Origin: Photobacterium sp. Ph5
GTDB taxonomy: Bacteria > Pseudomonadota > Gammaproteobacteria > Enterobacterales > Vibrionaceae
Reading direction: 5' to 3'
DNA: 33,631 nucleotides
Assembly: GCF_022129445.1 (NCBI RefSeq)
Contig: NZ_JADQAQ010000048.1
Coordinates: 1-33,631 of the forward strand
Shown piece after piece: positions 9,346 through 18,581 of the stretch; within the stretch, counting starts at the first letter, position 1, and each line of letters starts with the position of its first letter. A program made the translations under genes and the position numbers. The notes under the pieces were generated by a model. It had not been told where the DNA came from and searched no databases. It saw nothing but the letters and a program-made list of their open reading frames with translations.

Positions 9346-9717
9346 TTAAGCGACAGCTTGAGCGACTAGACCTGCGTCATCAGCTGTAACATTAATGACT
9401 TTCTCTCTGATGGTCGACATTAACACAATAGGCCCCATCATATTCACACGCAACGGTGTTCCGCCTAAACCATAGTGTAATTCAGAAGAATCAGATGATG
9501 AGTAGTTATATTTGTAGTTAAACTTATCGCATGCCATATGCAACAAATCAAAATCTTTACGATGGCAAGAAATATAAGCACGCCAATACATTGCATCAAT
9601 GATCTCTTCAGGCTGCTCAGCCCGAATGATGAAACGCCAACTGCCGTCTTCCCCATAAAAATCGAGAGGAAAAACTTTCCTTACCTTTCTTTTCTTCAAC
9701 AAATTAAACCTTCCCAC
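9346..9717 (-). CDS. Unknown soluble protein, about 120 aa
   Basis: Family not recognised. No signal peptide or membrane segment is evident. After a very basic N-terminus (KKRKVRKV) the chain reads as a compact mixed fold with several aromatic residues (YGEDGSWRFIIRAEQPEEIIDAMYW), three cysteines or fewer, and an Ala/Val-rich end. The start is doubtful: GTG at 9717 has GAAGGG only 2 nt upstream, whereas an in-frame TTG at 9702 has GGAAGG 6 nt upstream and would remove five residues. The gene has its own terminator on the minus strand, shared with the AraC gene, and no operon partner. A shorter minus-strand frame in the same place is an overlapping shadow. Confidence 0.6.
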   Translation of the reverse strand: MGRFNLLKKRKVRKVFPLDFYGEDGSWRFIIRAEQPEEIIDAMYWRAYISCHRKDFDLLHMACDKFNYKYNYSSSDSSELHYGLGGTPLRVNMMGPIVLMSTIREKVINVTADDAGLVAQAVA

Positions 9718-9957
9718 AACCCTTCGTAGAAAAAGATAGCTTAATGAACCAGCTACCTTCTAAGAATAGCTTCTCATTTTAAAGATACGAATTATTTTAA
9801 ATTTTATTTTTATAAGTTCTAACTATGCAGGAAATTATGCAAAGATTTAGCAATAATGGAAGCGAAAAGTTTATAAAAAGCACTATTTTGATAGAAAATC
9901 AGATTACCTTTATCTTAATTTATCTTCACAAATACACATTTATTTACATTTATAGGG
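9718..9957. other. AT-rich intergenic DNA upstream of guaC leader
   Basis: Very AT-rich sequence with no gene I can support. A plus-strand frame starting near 9825 runs through a terminator hairpin and has no credible ribosome site, so I do not call it. An sRNA ending at the 9990-10024 terminator could originate here; I see no defined promoter for one. Confidence 0.4.
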
Positions 9958-9985
9958 TTGTTTTTGAAAATTTGCTTCCTATAAT
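9958..9985 (+). promoter_or_regulatory. Candidate guaC promoter
   Basis: A perfect consensus -10, TATAAT (9980-9985), lies 16 bp after a weak -35, TTGTTT (9958-9963). Transcription would start near 9991-9993, exactly at the foot of the hairpin that follows. Confidence 0.5.
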
Positions 9986-9989
9986 ATTG

Positions 9990-10024
9990 AAAACCGGAGC
10001 GTCTGCCAACGCTCCGGTTTTTTT
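9990..10024 (+). terminator. Strong intrinsic terminator or attenuator in front of guaC
   Basis: A perfect 13-bp stem pairs AAAACCGGAGCGT (9990-10002) with 10009-10021, with loop CTGCCA, and is followed by a run of seven T. It stands 86 bp before the guaC start and immediately after a consensus -10, so it may act as an attenuator rather than a plain terminator. Confidence 0.75.
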
Positions 10025-10029
10025 GTGCG

Positions 10030-10078
10030 CGCTCATAAGGCGAAAATGTTTACCTGCCAGTAAAGATTTCGTTGAGCG
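10030..10078 (+). promoter_or_regulatory. guaC leader hairpin with second CTGCCA loop
   Basis: A long interrupted hairpin can be drawn: CGCTCA (10030-10035) with TGAGCG (10073-10078), CGAAA (10041-10045) with TTTCG (10067-10071), and TTTAC (10049-10053) with GTAAA (10060-10064). The apical loop is CTGCCA, the same six bases as the loop of the preceding terminator hairpin. It ends about 20 nt before the guaC ribosome site. This suggests a structured regulatory leader; no known riboswitch class was recognised. Confidence 0.5.
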
Positions 10079-10109
10079 GCATTCGATAAGATAAGTTTAA
10101 GGAATAACC

Positions 10110-11153
10110 ATGCGTATCGAACAAGACTTGAAATTGGGTTTTAAAGATGTACTGTTTCGTCCAAAACGTTCAACCTTAAAAAGTCGCTCTCAAGTTGAAT
10201 TAACTCGCGATTTTACATTCAAACATAGTGGTCGTCAATGGTCTGGTGTACCCATTATTGCTGCAAACATGGACTCTGTTGGTAGCTTTGAAATGGTTAA
10301 GTCTTTATCAAAACACAATGTGATGACAGCGGTTCATAAACACTACACTGTTGATCAATGGGCTGACTTTATTAACAGCAACGACGCCTCTGTTCTGAAC
10401 AACGCCATGGTTTCTACTGGCACTTCTGACGCTGATTTCCAAAAAACCAAAGACATCATGGCAATGACAGATGATTTAATCTTCATTTGTATTGATATTG
10501 CTAATGGTTACTCTGAACACCTTGTTGAGTATGTTGAAAAAGTACGTGCTGAGTTTCCAGATAAAGTGATCAGTGCTGGTAACGTAGTTACAGGTGATAT
10601 GGTTGAAGAACTAATTCTTGCAGGTGCCGACATTGTGAAAGTAGGTATTGGCCCAGGTTCAGTATGTACCACTCGCGTAAAAACCGGTGTAGGGTATCCT
10701 CAACTGTCAGCCATCATTGAGTGTGCAGATGCTGCACACGGCCTAGGTGGTCGTATCATTGGTGACGGTGGTTGTTCATGTGCTGGCGACGTATCAAAAG
10801 CGTTTGGTGGCGGTGCTGATTTCGTTATGCTTGGTGGTATGTTAGCTGCGCACGATGAAAGTGGCGGTGAAGTTATCGAACAAGATGGCAAGACCTTCAT
10901 GAAGTTCTATGGCATGTCGAGCCAAAGTGCAATGGACAAGCACTCGGGTGGTGTAGCGAAGTACCGTGCAGCAGAAGGTAAAACAGTACTGCTTCCTTAC
11001 CGTGGCCCTGTTGAAAATACAATCCAAGATATTATGGGTGGTGTTCGCTCAACATGTACTTATGTTGGCGCTGCACAGCTTAAAGAGCTAACTAAGCGTA
11101 CGACATTTATTCGAGTACAAGAGCAAGAAAACAACGTATATGGTAAAGAGTAA
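10110..11153 (+). CDS. guaC: GMP reductase
   Basis: 347 residues, the normal length of the enterobacterial enzyme. It reduces GMP to IMP with NADPH and release of ammonia, feeding guanine nucleotides back to the adenine branch in the cytoplasm. The IMPDH/GMPR barrel signature GPGSVCTTR is present, with the catalytic cysteine at residue 186 as in the E. coli protein. The phosphate-binding glycines ([26 protein letters not shown]) and the absence of CBS domains distinguish it from IMP dehydrogenase. AAGGA lies 6 nt before ATG 10110. The gene is alone, with its own terminator, behind a structured leader that may regulate it. Confidence 0.96.
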   Translation: MRIEQDLKLGFKDVLFRPKRSTLKSRSQVELTRDFTFKHSGRQWSGVPIIAANMDSVGSFEMVKSLSKHNVMTAVHKHYTVDQWADFINSNDASVLNNAMVSTGTSDADFQKTKDIMAMTDDLIFICIDIANGYSEHLVEYVEKVRAEFPDKVISAGNVVTGDMVEELILAGADIVKVGIGPGSVCTTRVKTGVGYPQLSAIIECADAAHGLGGRIIGDGGCSCAGDVSKAFGGGADFVMLGGMLAAHDESGGEVIEQDGKTFMKFYGMSSQSAMDKHSGGVAKYRAAEGKTVLLPYRGPVENTIQDIMGGVRSTCTYVGAAQLKELTKRTTFIRVQEQENNVYGKE

Positions 11154-11197
11154 GTTCTTGATTAAAAATTAAAAAATCGAACATCATCACTTAATAT

Positions 11198-11240
11198 AGC
11201 CTTTTTCTTTGCGGTTTCCGTGTTTGAAAAAGGCTTTTAT
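11198..11240 (+). terminator. Rho-independent terminator after guaC
   Basis: A perfect 10-bp stem pairs AGCCTTTTTC (11198-11207) with GAAAAAGGCT (11226-11235), with an 18-nt loop, followed by TTTATT. Confidence 0.82.
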
Positions 11241-11721
11241 TCATTGCCAATACTTCCTTATTACTAGTTCAATATGTCATTGGTAGGCTAGAATGCACCT
11301 CTCAGCAGTATAAATAAAAACCAATCACATACCTCTTAATTAAAATCCAAGCGTAATTTTCCTTAATCAACGCTGAATAAGCTATTTACCTAACTTATCT
11401 TAGCGCAAATCTAATGTTGCAATAGCGAAAGTTGAAGTCCTAGAAGGTCAGGCGTAACATGCGCACACCATTATTTGAGAGGACACCGCTTTGAACACTC
11501 CCAGTCGATACTGGAATGAGATTTTTCCTCGTTAATCTGTCCTCCCCTGCTTTTGCGTGTGAGTTGACAATGTTTAACTGTCAGCATGCGCAGCCCTACT
11601 GGTCACGGCTTCTGTTTAAATCTTATTCCACCAGTTTGTATTGGTAGAAGCTCTATTTTCTAGCTTCAAATTGTGTTTTAAAGTGCTGTTAATATCGTCA
11701 CCACTCGTGGAGATATAAAAC
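11241..11721 (+). promoter_or_regulatory. Long structured leader of corA
   Basis: There are 481 bp between the guaC terminator and corA, most of it less AT-rich than ordinary gaps here. It holds a short ORF (11459-11494) and several possible stems: GAGGACA (11479-11485) with TGTCCTC (11538-11544), enclosing CCAGT/ACTGG (11501-11514), and TGACA/TGTCA (11565-11583). The self-complementary TGCGCA occurs at 11460-11465, over the ORF start, and at 11587-11592, so the two could pair and hide that start. In Salmonella the corA leader carries a short ORF, corL, that couples translation to Rho-dependent termination; this leader may work similarly. The promoter itself was not identified. Confidence 0.5.
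11459..11494 (+). CDS. Candidate corA leader peptide, 11 codons
   Basis: ATG at 11459 opens an 11-residue ORF (MRTPLFERTPL) ending in TGA at 11492-11494. An AGG lies 6 nt upstream and AAGG 11 nt upstream. Its codons 7-9 form one arm of the GAGGACA/TGTCCTC stem, so ribosome movement would alter downstream folding. The role is proposed by analogy to CorL of Salmonella, whose sequence I did not compare. Confidence 0.4.
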   Translation: MRTPLFERTPL

Positions 11722-12672
11722 ATGCTGAACGCATTTAAATTAAACGACTTCCGTTTACAACGTTTGGATTTAGAAGATCAAGATCCAATCTCATCAGCAT
11801 TATGGGTTGATCTCATCGAGCCTAATGAAACAGAACGTAACCGTGTTCAACGAGAACTCGGACAAGGTCTTGCTACACGCCCAGAGCTAGAAGATATTGA
11901 ATCTAGTGCGCGTTTTTTTGAAGATGAAGATGGTCTTCATATTCACTCATTCTTCTATTATGAAGATGCTGAAGATTACGCTAATAACTCAACAGTGGCT
12001 TTTACTATCCGTGATGGTCGCTTATTTACCTTACGTGAGCGTGAGTTACCAGCATTTCGTCTTTACCGAATGCGAGCACGTACTCAACATTTACAACAAG
12101 GTAGTGCTTATGAGTTGCTATTAGATTTATTTGAAACAAAAATCGAGCAACTGGCTGATGTTATTGAAGACATTTACAGCGCGTTAGAGTCAATTGGTAA
12201 AGTAATTTTAGGTGGCAAACCGGGCGAGCACTTTGACAAGGCCTTATCTAATCTAGCAGAGCAAGAAGATGCAGGCTGGAAAATTCGTTTATGTCTTATG
12301 GATACTCAGCGCGCATTAAGCTTTTTAGTCAGAAAAGCGCGTTTACCTGCAAGTGAGTTAGAACAAGCACGCGAAGTGTTACGCGATATTGAATCTCTAT
12401 TGCCTTACAATGAATCGCTATTCCAAAAGGTTAATTTCCTGATGGATGCTGCAATGGGTTTTATTAATATTGAGCAAAACCGAATCATTAAGATATTCTC
12501 GGTAGTATCAGTAATATTCCTTCCACCAACCTTGGTTGCGTCTAGCTATGGTATGAACTTTAAGTTTATGCCAGAACTGCATTGGGAATTCGGTTACCCC
12601 TATGCGCTAATGGTAATGGTACTCGCAGGTTTTGCACCTTATCTATATTTTAAACGCAAAGGCTGGTTGTAA
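11722..12672 (+). CDS. corA: Magnesium/cobalt transporter CorA
   Basis: 316 residues, the same length as E. coli CorA, and very similar along its whole length from memory (for example [24 protein letters not shown] and [29 protein letters not shown]). CorA is a homopentameric inner-membrane channel importing Mg2+, and also Co2+ and Ni2+. The large cytoplasmic domain occupies about residues 1-255; two C-terminal membrane helices follow, with the selectivity motif YGMN at 276-279 between them and the basic end YFKRKGWL. The close CorA match argues against the related Zn2+ transporter ZntB. GGAG lies 9 nt before the ATG. A ~480-bp leader with a short ORF points to post-initiation control. Confidence 0.95.
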   Translation: MLNAFKLNDFRLQRLDLEDQDPISSALWVDLIEPNETERNRVQRELGQGLATRPELEDIESSARFFEDEDGLHIHSFFYYEDAEDYANNSTVAFTIRDGRLFTLRERELPAFRLYRMRARTQHLQQGSAYELLLDLFETKIEQLADVIEDIYSALESIGKVILGGKPGEHFDKALSNLAEQEDAGWKIRLCLMDTQRALSFLVRKARLPASELEQAREVLRDIESLLPYNESLFQKVNFLMDAAMGFINIEQNRIIKIFSVVSVIFLPPTLVASSYGMNFKFMPELHWEFGYPYALMVMVLAGFAPYLYFKRKGWL

Positions 12673-12703
12673 TACCTCTCTTTGGTAGTGCTTTTTGTTA
12701 AGT

Positions 12704-12744
12704 AAAAAAGCCCACAGCAGATATTAATCGTCACTATGGGCTTT
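12704..12744. terminator. Bidirectional terminator between corA and the chitinase gene
   Basis: The stem AAAGCCCA (12707-12714) with TGGGCTTT (12737-12744) encloses a 22-nt loop. The minus strand continues with a T-run (CTTTTTTAC), giving a better terminator for the chitinase; the plus strand has TTTATTATTT. Confidence 0.8.
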
Positions 12745-12767
12745 ATTATTTCCTTTTTGTATCCTAG

Positions 12768-14738
<1,971 letters not shown>

Positions 14739-15021
14739 TTTTATCATCCTTGATTTTAAATGTTTACAAGATGACAAAATAAATGATGATGAATAATGAG
14801 AGCAGTGTTTTAAACCCTCAACCTCTATTTCTCAACGCGTTATTTTATCGTGGGTATACGTTTGCAGTATTGCGAGCGTATTTTCACATCGCAACCTACC
14901 CCACAATATTTAGAGAAATAACACTAGTGGTAAGACAAAATAACAAAAGAGATAACAATAATTACATGAAAGTTGCAACCTATGCCAAATTTATGACGCT
15001 ATAAGCCATCCACTAACTACA
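14739..15021. other. Upstream region of the chitinase gene, no gene seen
   Basis: These 283 bp separate the chitinase start from the end of the next minus-strand gene. A plus-strand frame from 14783 lacks a ribosome site and family resemblance. The chitinase promoter must lie here, but I could not fix its -35/-10 or a cyclic-AMP receptor site. Confidence 0.4.
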
Positions 15022-15306
15022 TTACCTTTTTTCTTTATTCTCAAACAAAATTTTACGATGGTTATCTTTTAAAACAATACCAATTTCAGCGAGTTTATCT
15101 GCTACCAATGAACGCATCTCATTTTTTACTGCATATGTCGGTTCAACCTCATAAACGCACGTAATTGTTAAGCTATCAGGAAAAGATTGATAATTCACAT
15201 TGTGTGTTAACCATTGAAAACCTGACTGATTTTGTTGGGCAACATGGCAAACATCTGTTAAGGCCGAAATAATGGTGTTATCTATCTTTTTGTCTGTTTT
15301 CCGCAT
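15022..15306 (-). CDS. Conserved hypothetical protein (often mislabelled Fis-family)
   Basis: 94 residues. The N-terminus (MRKTDKKIDNTIISALTDVC) and the motif GFQWLTHNVNYQSFPDSL match my memory of a small family common in Vibrio and Shewanella that databases often call 'Fis family transcriptional regulator', although no Fis-like C-terminal helix-turn-helix is visible here. Alternating strands and one helix suggest a compact alpha/beta domain. It is cytoplasmic, with no signal peptide. The ribosome site is weak. It lies downstream of the monooxygenase-like gene on the same strand, separated by a hairpin, so it is probably a separate unit. Function unknown. Confidence 0.75.
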   Translation of the reverse strand: MRKTDKKIDNTIISALTDVCHVAQQNQSGFQWLTHNVNYQSFPDSLTITCVYEVEPTYAVKNEMRSLVADKLAEIGIVLKDNHRKILFENKEKR

Positions 15307-15324
15307 CTATAAATACCACTTTAA

Positions 15325-15363
15325 TCATAAATATGCCCTGTAATATCAACATTATCAGGGCAT
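15325..15363 (-). terminator. Hairpin terminator after the ABM-domain gene
   Basis: ATGCCCTG (15333-15340) pairs with CAGGGCAT (15356-15363), extended by TAAT/ATTA inside. The T-run on the minus strand is poor (ATATTTATGATT), so confidence is moderate. Confidence 0.6.
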
Positions 15364-15392
15364 CTTAAACATTCAAAAAATATGGTGTCTAT

Positions 15393-15746
15393 CTATACAT
15401 CAAAACACGGCGCATCATAATCATAACCTTCATCACTGTAAGCGGTGACAATGGCATCTTCGACTAATCCTGCTGGATCTTTAACTTGGCTATTAAAAAA
15501 ATGTTGGATTTGTTTACGTCGACCATGGGCTGCCCAAGATTCAGCATCTTGCCAGATTTCATTAAAAACAATTGGATAATCATTTCGAGTTGCACTTGGG
15601 TGATCAATCTGACGCGTCAACATATATTGAATACAACCTTCTTCTCGGTATGAATCCGGCTCTAATGCTTTTAGCACGTCAAATAATTCAGCTTCTTTCC
15701 CTGCTTTGGGTTTAAATTGAGCAAGTACATATACTCGGCTTGTCAT
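15393..15746 (-). CDS. ABM-domain (YgiN-like) monooxygenase family protein
   Basis: 117 residues from ATG 15746, chosen because AGGGG lies 8 nt upstream; an ATG eight codons earlier would make the ribosome site part of the gene. The fold is the short antibiotic biosynthesis monooxygenase (ABM) domain: YVLAQFKPKAGKEAELFDVLKAL then EEGCIQYMLTRQ, NEIWQDAESWAAHG and HFF, as in quinol monooxygenase YgiN. Family members are cytoplasmic dimers acting on quinones or simply binding small aromatic ligands; the substrate here is unknown. A C-terminal Asp/Tyr-rich tail (SDEGYDYDAP) is unusual. It is a single-gene unit. Confidence 0.82.
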   Translation of the reverse strand: MTSRVYVLAQFKPKAGKEAELFDVLKALEPDSYREEGCIQYMLTRQIDHPSATRNDYPIVFNEIWQDAESWAAHGRRKQIQHFFNSQVKDPAGLVEDAIVTAYSDEGYDYDAPCFDV

Positions 15747-15871
15747 TATAGTTTCCCCTTCTTGTGCCATGTTTTACGTATCGGTAAATCAAAACTTTAA
15801 CGTACCAATGTTTACAAAGATACTTGTTACCTCTTTGGTATTTTTATTTTGTTATCTCAATACCAGTAATA

Positions 15872-15900
15872 TAAAAAAAGCGACCCCGAGGGATCGCTTT
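15872..15900 (-). terminator. Terminator of the BCCT transporter gene
   Basis: On the minus strand an AAAGCGATCCC stem (one U-G pair) folds back over 15877-15900 and is followed by a run of seven T. Confidence 0.88.
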
Positions 15901-15930
15901 ATTAATGCATTAACTCTTTAACGTTAGCTA

Positions 15931-17850
15931 TTAAGCGGTAGCTTCAGTTATTGCAGCTTGTTCTTTTTCTTTCATCAAGTCATTAAAAACAACACGTGCT
16001 TCCTGTGCTTGTGCTGATGCTTCAAGCTTGGTCTCTTTCGCTGCCATCGCTTCTGTGGTTAGGCGGTGTAACTCTTCTGCTAATTCAGCAGGAACTTCAC
16101 CCATATCCGCGCCACTATCACCACGGGCTAATGCTTCAGCTCGAATAGTTTTCTTAATTTTCCAGATTGCATTCAGTGCATCACGCTCAGCATCTGCAGC
16201 TTCAATCGCAACATCTTTTAATTGCTCAAACTTCGCTAGCGCCATACCTTCTTTTGACCATGGATCAACATCAGGTAAATCTTCGATGTTAATAACAGGA
16301 TCTTCGTAGCCTTCTTGGTGACTCAAGTCTAATGTTGCAGCTTTAACTGCTGAAATCATTAGCATTACAGTAATAAACAGTAATGGCAAACCACCTACAA
16401 TCGCCGCAGTCTGCAGCGTTGCTAGACCACCCATGAACATCAGTACCGATGGCATGAACGACATTGCAAAAGCCCAGAACAAACGGTTCCAACGCATTGG
16501 TTCTTCAGTTACATCATTCTGTACTACAGATGCCAGAATGTACGAGATTGAGTCAAACGTTGTTGCTGTAAAGATCAAACACAGCAATGTAAACACGGTA
16601 ATAACAAGCGTACTAAATGGTAGCTGCTCAAGAATAGAGAAGATTGCTTTAGTCGCGCCCTCTGCATTCAAGATTGAAACCACATCTAACTGGCCTGATA
16701 ACTGTAGCGATAAACCAAAGTTACCTAGTACCATGAAGAATAGGAAACAGCCCATTGAACCGAAGAAGATAGAGCCTGCAACCATTTGTTTAATTGTACG
16801 ACCACGAGAGATACGCGCAATAAACAGACCCATACTTGGTGCAAATACTAACCACCATGCCCAGTAGAAGATTGTCCAATCTTGTGGGAAGTGAGTATCT
16901 TCAAAAGAACCGTAACCACCAAAAGGTTCTGCCCATGTTGCCATAACAAAGAAGTTAGACAGCATACGACCTAGAGAATCTAAGCCCGTTTCAAGCATGA
17001 AAATAGTAGGACCAACAGCAAGGATAAACGCAAGTAAACCTAACGCACCCCAGAAGTTGATATTACTTAGGATCTTAATCCCTTTTTCCATACCCGCATA
17101 AGCAGAGTAACCAAAAATTACAGTACAGATCAGTAGTACGAAAATTTGTGTTTCTGTATTTTTTGGTGTGCCGAATAAATAGTTTGCACCTTCAGTAATA
17201 AGAGGAGCGGCTAAACCTAATGTCGTTGCACCACCACCTAATAGACCAAAAATGAAAAGAACATCGATAACTTTACCAGTCCAACCGTAGCTACGCGCCT
17301 CACCAATAACAGGCATTAGTGCTGCAGAAACTTTTAATACAGGCTGCTTACGAACATAGAAGAAATAAGCAATTGGCACAGCCGGTACAAGGTAAATAGC
17401 CCACGCAACAGGTCCCCAGTGGAATACACCGTAAGTGGCAGCCCAACGCACCGCTTCTTCACTTCCTGGTGTTAACTGGAAAGGCGGACTTTGGTAGTAG
17501 TAAGCCCACTCAATAGCACCCCAATAAAGGATACTTGCACCAATACCACCACAAAATAACATTGCAGCCCATGATGCAGTTTTAAATTCAGGCTCTTCAT
17601 CTGCATCACCCAATTTAATTTGGCCGATATCAGAGAAGATGATGTAAACCATAAAGAATACAGCGGCCAAACCTAACGCTAGATATAAGAAACCTAGTTT
17701 ATCTGTCATGAAGGTTTTTGCTGCCGCAATCCAGATTGCCCCTTCTTTAGGGAAAAGGATCAGTGGAACAACCACTGAGATCAACATTGCTAACGCGCCA
17801 AAGAACGTTGGCTTATCGATCAACTTAAAGTTTTTTTGTATTGTGTTCAC
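15931..17850 (-). CDS. BCCT-family betaine/carnitine/choline transporter with long C-terminal tail
   Basis: 639 residues. GTG start at 17850 with AAGGA 6 nt upstream. About 12 membrane segments occupy residues 15-505. BCCT hallmarks are the glycine-rich FCGGIGASILYWGAIEW segment (unwound TM helix with aromatic substrate box) and FYWAWWLVFAPSMGLFIARISRGRT. These transporters import quaternary ammonium compatible solutes across the inner membrane by Na+ or proton symport, for salt stress or nutrition. The substrate cannot be read from sequence. After the last helix comes a ~128-residue, highly charged Ala/Glu/Lys-rich helical tail (about 512-639), longer than in most BCCT proteins and likely a cytoplasmic coiled coil for osmosensing. 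The gene has its own terminator and a large upstream gap. Confidence 0.9.
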   Translation of the reverse strand: MNTIQKNFKLIDKPTFFGALAMLISVVVPLILFPKEGAIWIAAAKTFMTDKLGFLYLALGLAAVFFMVYIIFSDIGQIKLGDADEEPEFKTASWAAMLFCGGIGASILYWGAIEWAYYYQSPPFQLTPGSEEAVRWAATYGVFHWGPVAWAIYLVPAVPIAYFFYVRKQPVLKVSAALMPVIGEARSYGWTGKVIDVLFIFGLLGGGATTLGLAAPLITEGANYLFGTPKNTETQIFVLLICTVIFGYSAYAGMEKGIKILSNINFWGALGLLAFILAVGPTIFMLETGLDSLGRMLSNFFVMATWAEPFGGYGSFEDTHFPQDWTIFYWAWWLVFAPSMGLFIARISRGRTIKQMVAGSIFFGSMGCFLFFMVLGNFGLSLQLSGQLDVVSILNAEGATKAIFSILEQLPFSTLVITVFTLLCLIFTATTFDSISYILASVVQNDVTEEPMRWNRLFWAFAMSFMPSVLMFMGGLATLQTAAIVGGLPLLFITVMLMISAVKAATLDLSHQEGYEDPVINIEDLPDVDPWSKEGMALAKFEQLKDVAIEAADAERDALNAIWKIKKTIRAEALARGDSGADMGEVPAELAEELHRLTTEAMAAKETKLEASAQAQEARVVFNDLMKEKEQAAITEATA

Positions 17851-18173
17851 TATGTTTCCTTACTGCTACACATAGTCCATAAAAGTAAATCTAATGTTCA
17901 ACTTTTAACAACAACAACACAAACAAGAAACTTAATTGAGACTATTAATTTTTTTTATCAATCCTGTTTTTATTCATTTTTTGAACGCTAACCTGCATAT
18001 ATATTAAAAAACAGACAATAACACGTTGCCAAATTAACATTTTGATACAATTGAGAAATATTAATTCCCATCTCATCCCCTCTTTCTGTTTGAAAGATCA
18101 ATACATATTACAGGTGGCTATTAACAAACTATTCATACTCCATCACTAGCCAAAGCTACAATCAACCTCGATC
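17851..18173. other. AT-rich gap upstream of BCCT gene
   Basis: No gene, repeat or RNA is recognised in these 323 bp. The BCCT promoter must lie here on the minus strand; no confident -35/-10 pair was found. Confidence 0.4.
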
Positions 18174-18210
18174 AAAAAAGCGAAGCTCTATTCGAATAGT
18201 GCTTCGCTTT
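18174..18210 (-). terminator. Strong minus-strand terminator with no obvious gene
   Basis: AAAGCGAAGC (18177-18186) pairs with GCTTCGCTTT (18201-18210), and the loop itself contains the palindrome CTATTCGAATAG, giving one long stem with a T-T mismatch. A run of T follows on the minus strand (CTTTTTTGAT). It implies leftward transcription from 18211-18580, either the doubtful 71-aa ORF or an untranslated RNA. Confidence 0.8.
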
Positions 18211-18323
18211 AAAAATGATGGTTAAGCTAATCAAATAATGAGATCACTGATGTATATTTACTTTCACCTTCTTTATTTTGACTGCCGAGTTTTATATAGC
18301 ACGTGCTCAACATCCTTTATGCT

Positions 18324-18539
18324 TTACTCTTTAAAGACACAATGCTGAACTATTTTATCTGTATTTTTACGCAACAACATTGGGTAGTTTTGCTTACGCT
18401 TACATTGGCTTTCAATAATAGAGCATAAAGATAGATACCCTTTTTTAGATAAGGCACGATCAAAACTTCTTTCTATTCTTGCCGACAACATATCTGACGA
18501 ACTTATACTTTTCAAACTTACCGCATCATCGTAAAGCAA
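18324..18539 (-). CDS. Doubtful small ORF or gene remnant, 71 aa
   Basis: The only start giving the full frame is TTG at 18539, inside the hairpin that follows the LPMO gene and without a ribosome site; an internal ATG at 18491 also lacks one. The product is basic with a plausible helix (LSARIERSFDRALSKKGYLSLCSIIE) and no recognised family. It lies between the LPMO gene and a strong minus-strand terminator, so it may be co-transcribed, or be a decayed gene end. Confidence 0.3.
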   Translation of the reverse strand: MLYDDAVSLKSISSSDMLSARIERSFDRALSKKGYLSLCSIIESQCKRKQNYPMLLRKNTDKIVQHCVFKE

Positions 18540-18573
18540 AGCCTATATCTAATAGACATAGGCTTTATTTTTT
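18538..18573. terminator. Hairpin after the LPMO gene
   Basis: AAAGCCTAT (18538-18546) pairs with ATAGGCTTT (18558-18566), loop 11 nt. The better T-run (ATTTTTT) is on the plus strand, while the LPMO gene arrives on the minus strand, where only GCTTTGCTTT follows. It probably still helps end the LPMO transcript. Confidence 0.65.
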
Positions 18574-18581
18574 AATAGGTG

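Noticed and set aside
9465..9656. Second minus-strand frame inside the 123-aa gene
   Set aside because: Shorter, overlapping and without a ribosome site; the longer frame is preferred although weakly supported.
9690..9717. Nuclear-localisation-like KKRKVRKV at the N-terminus of the 123-aa protein
   Set aside because: Basic clusters are common in bacterial proteins and the start itself is uncertain; no eukaryotic targeting is implied.
9825..10094. 89-aa plus-strand frame before guaC
   Set aside because: It runs through a strong intrinsic terminator and a structured leader, has no good ribosome site and has a biased, AT-driven composition.
11722..12672. ZntB as identity for the CorA-superfamily gene
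   Set aside because: Sequence and length match CorA of enterobacteria far more closely, including the long conserved stretches in the cytoplasmic domain.
14783..15004. Plus-strand 73-aa frame upstream of the chitinase
   Set aside because: No ribosome site and no recognised domain; it overlaps the likely chitinase promoter region.
16028..16867. Plus-strand frames antisense to the BCCT gene
   Set aside because: They are antisense shadows of a confidently identified transporter.
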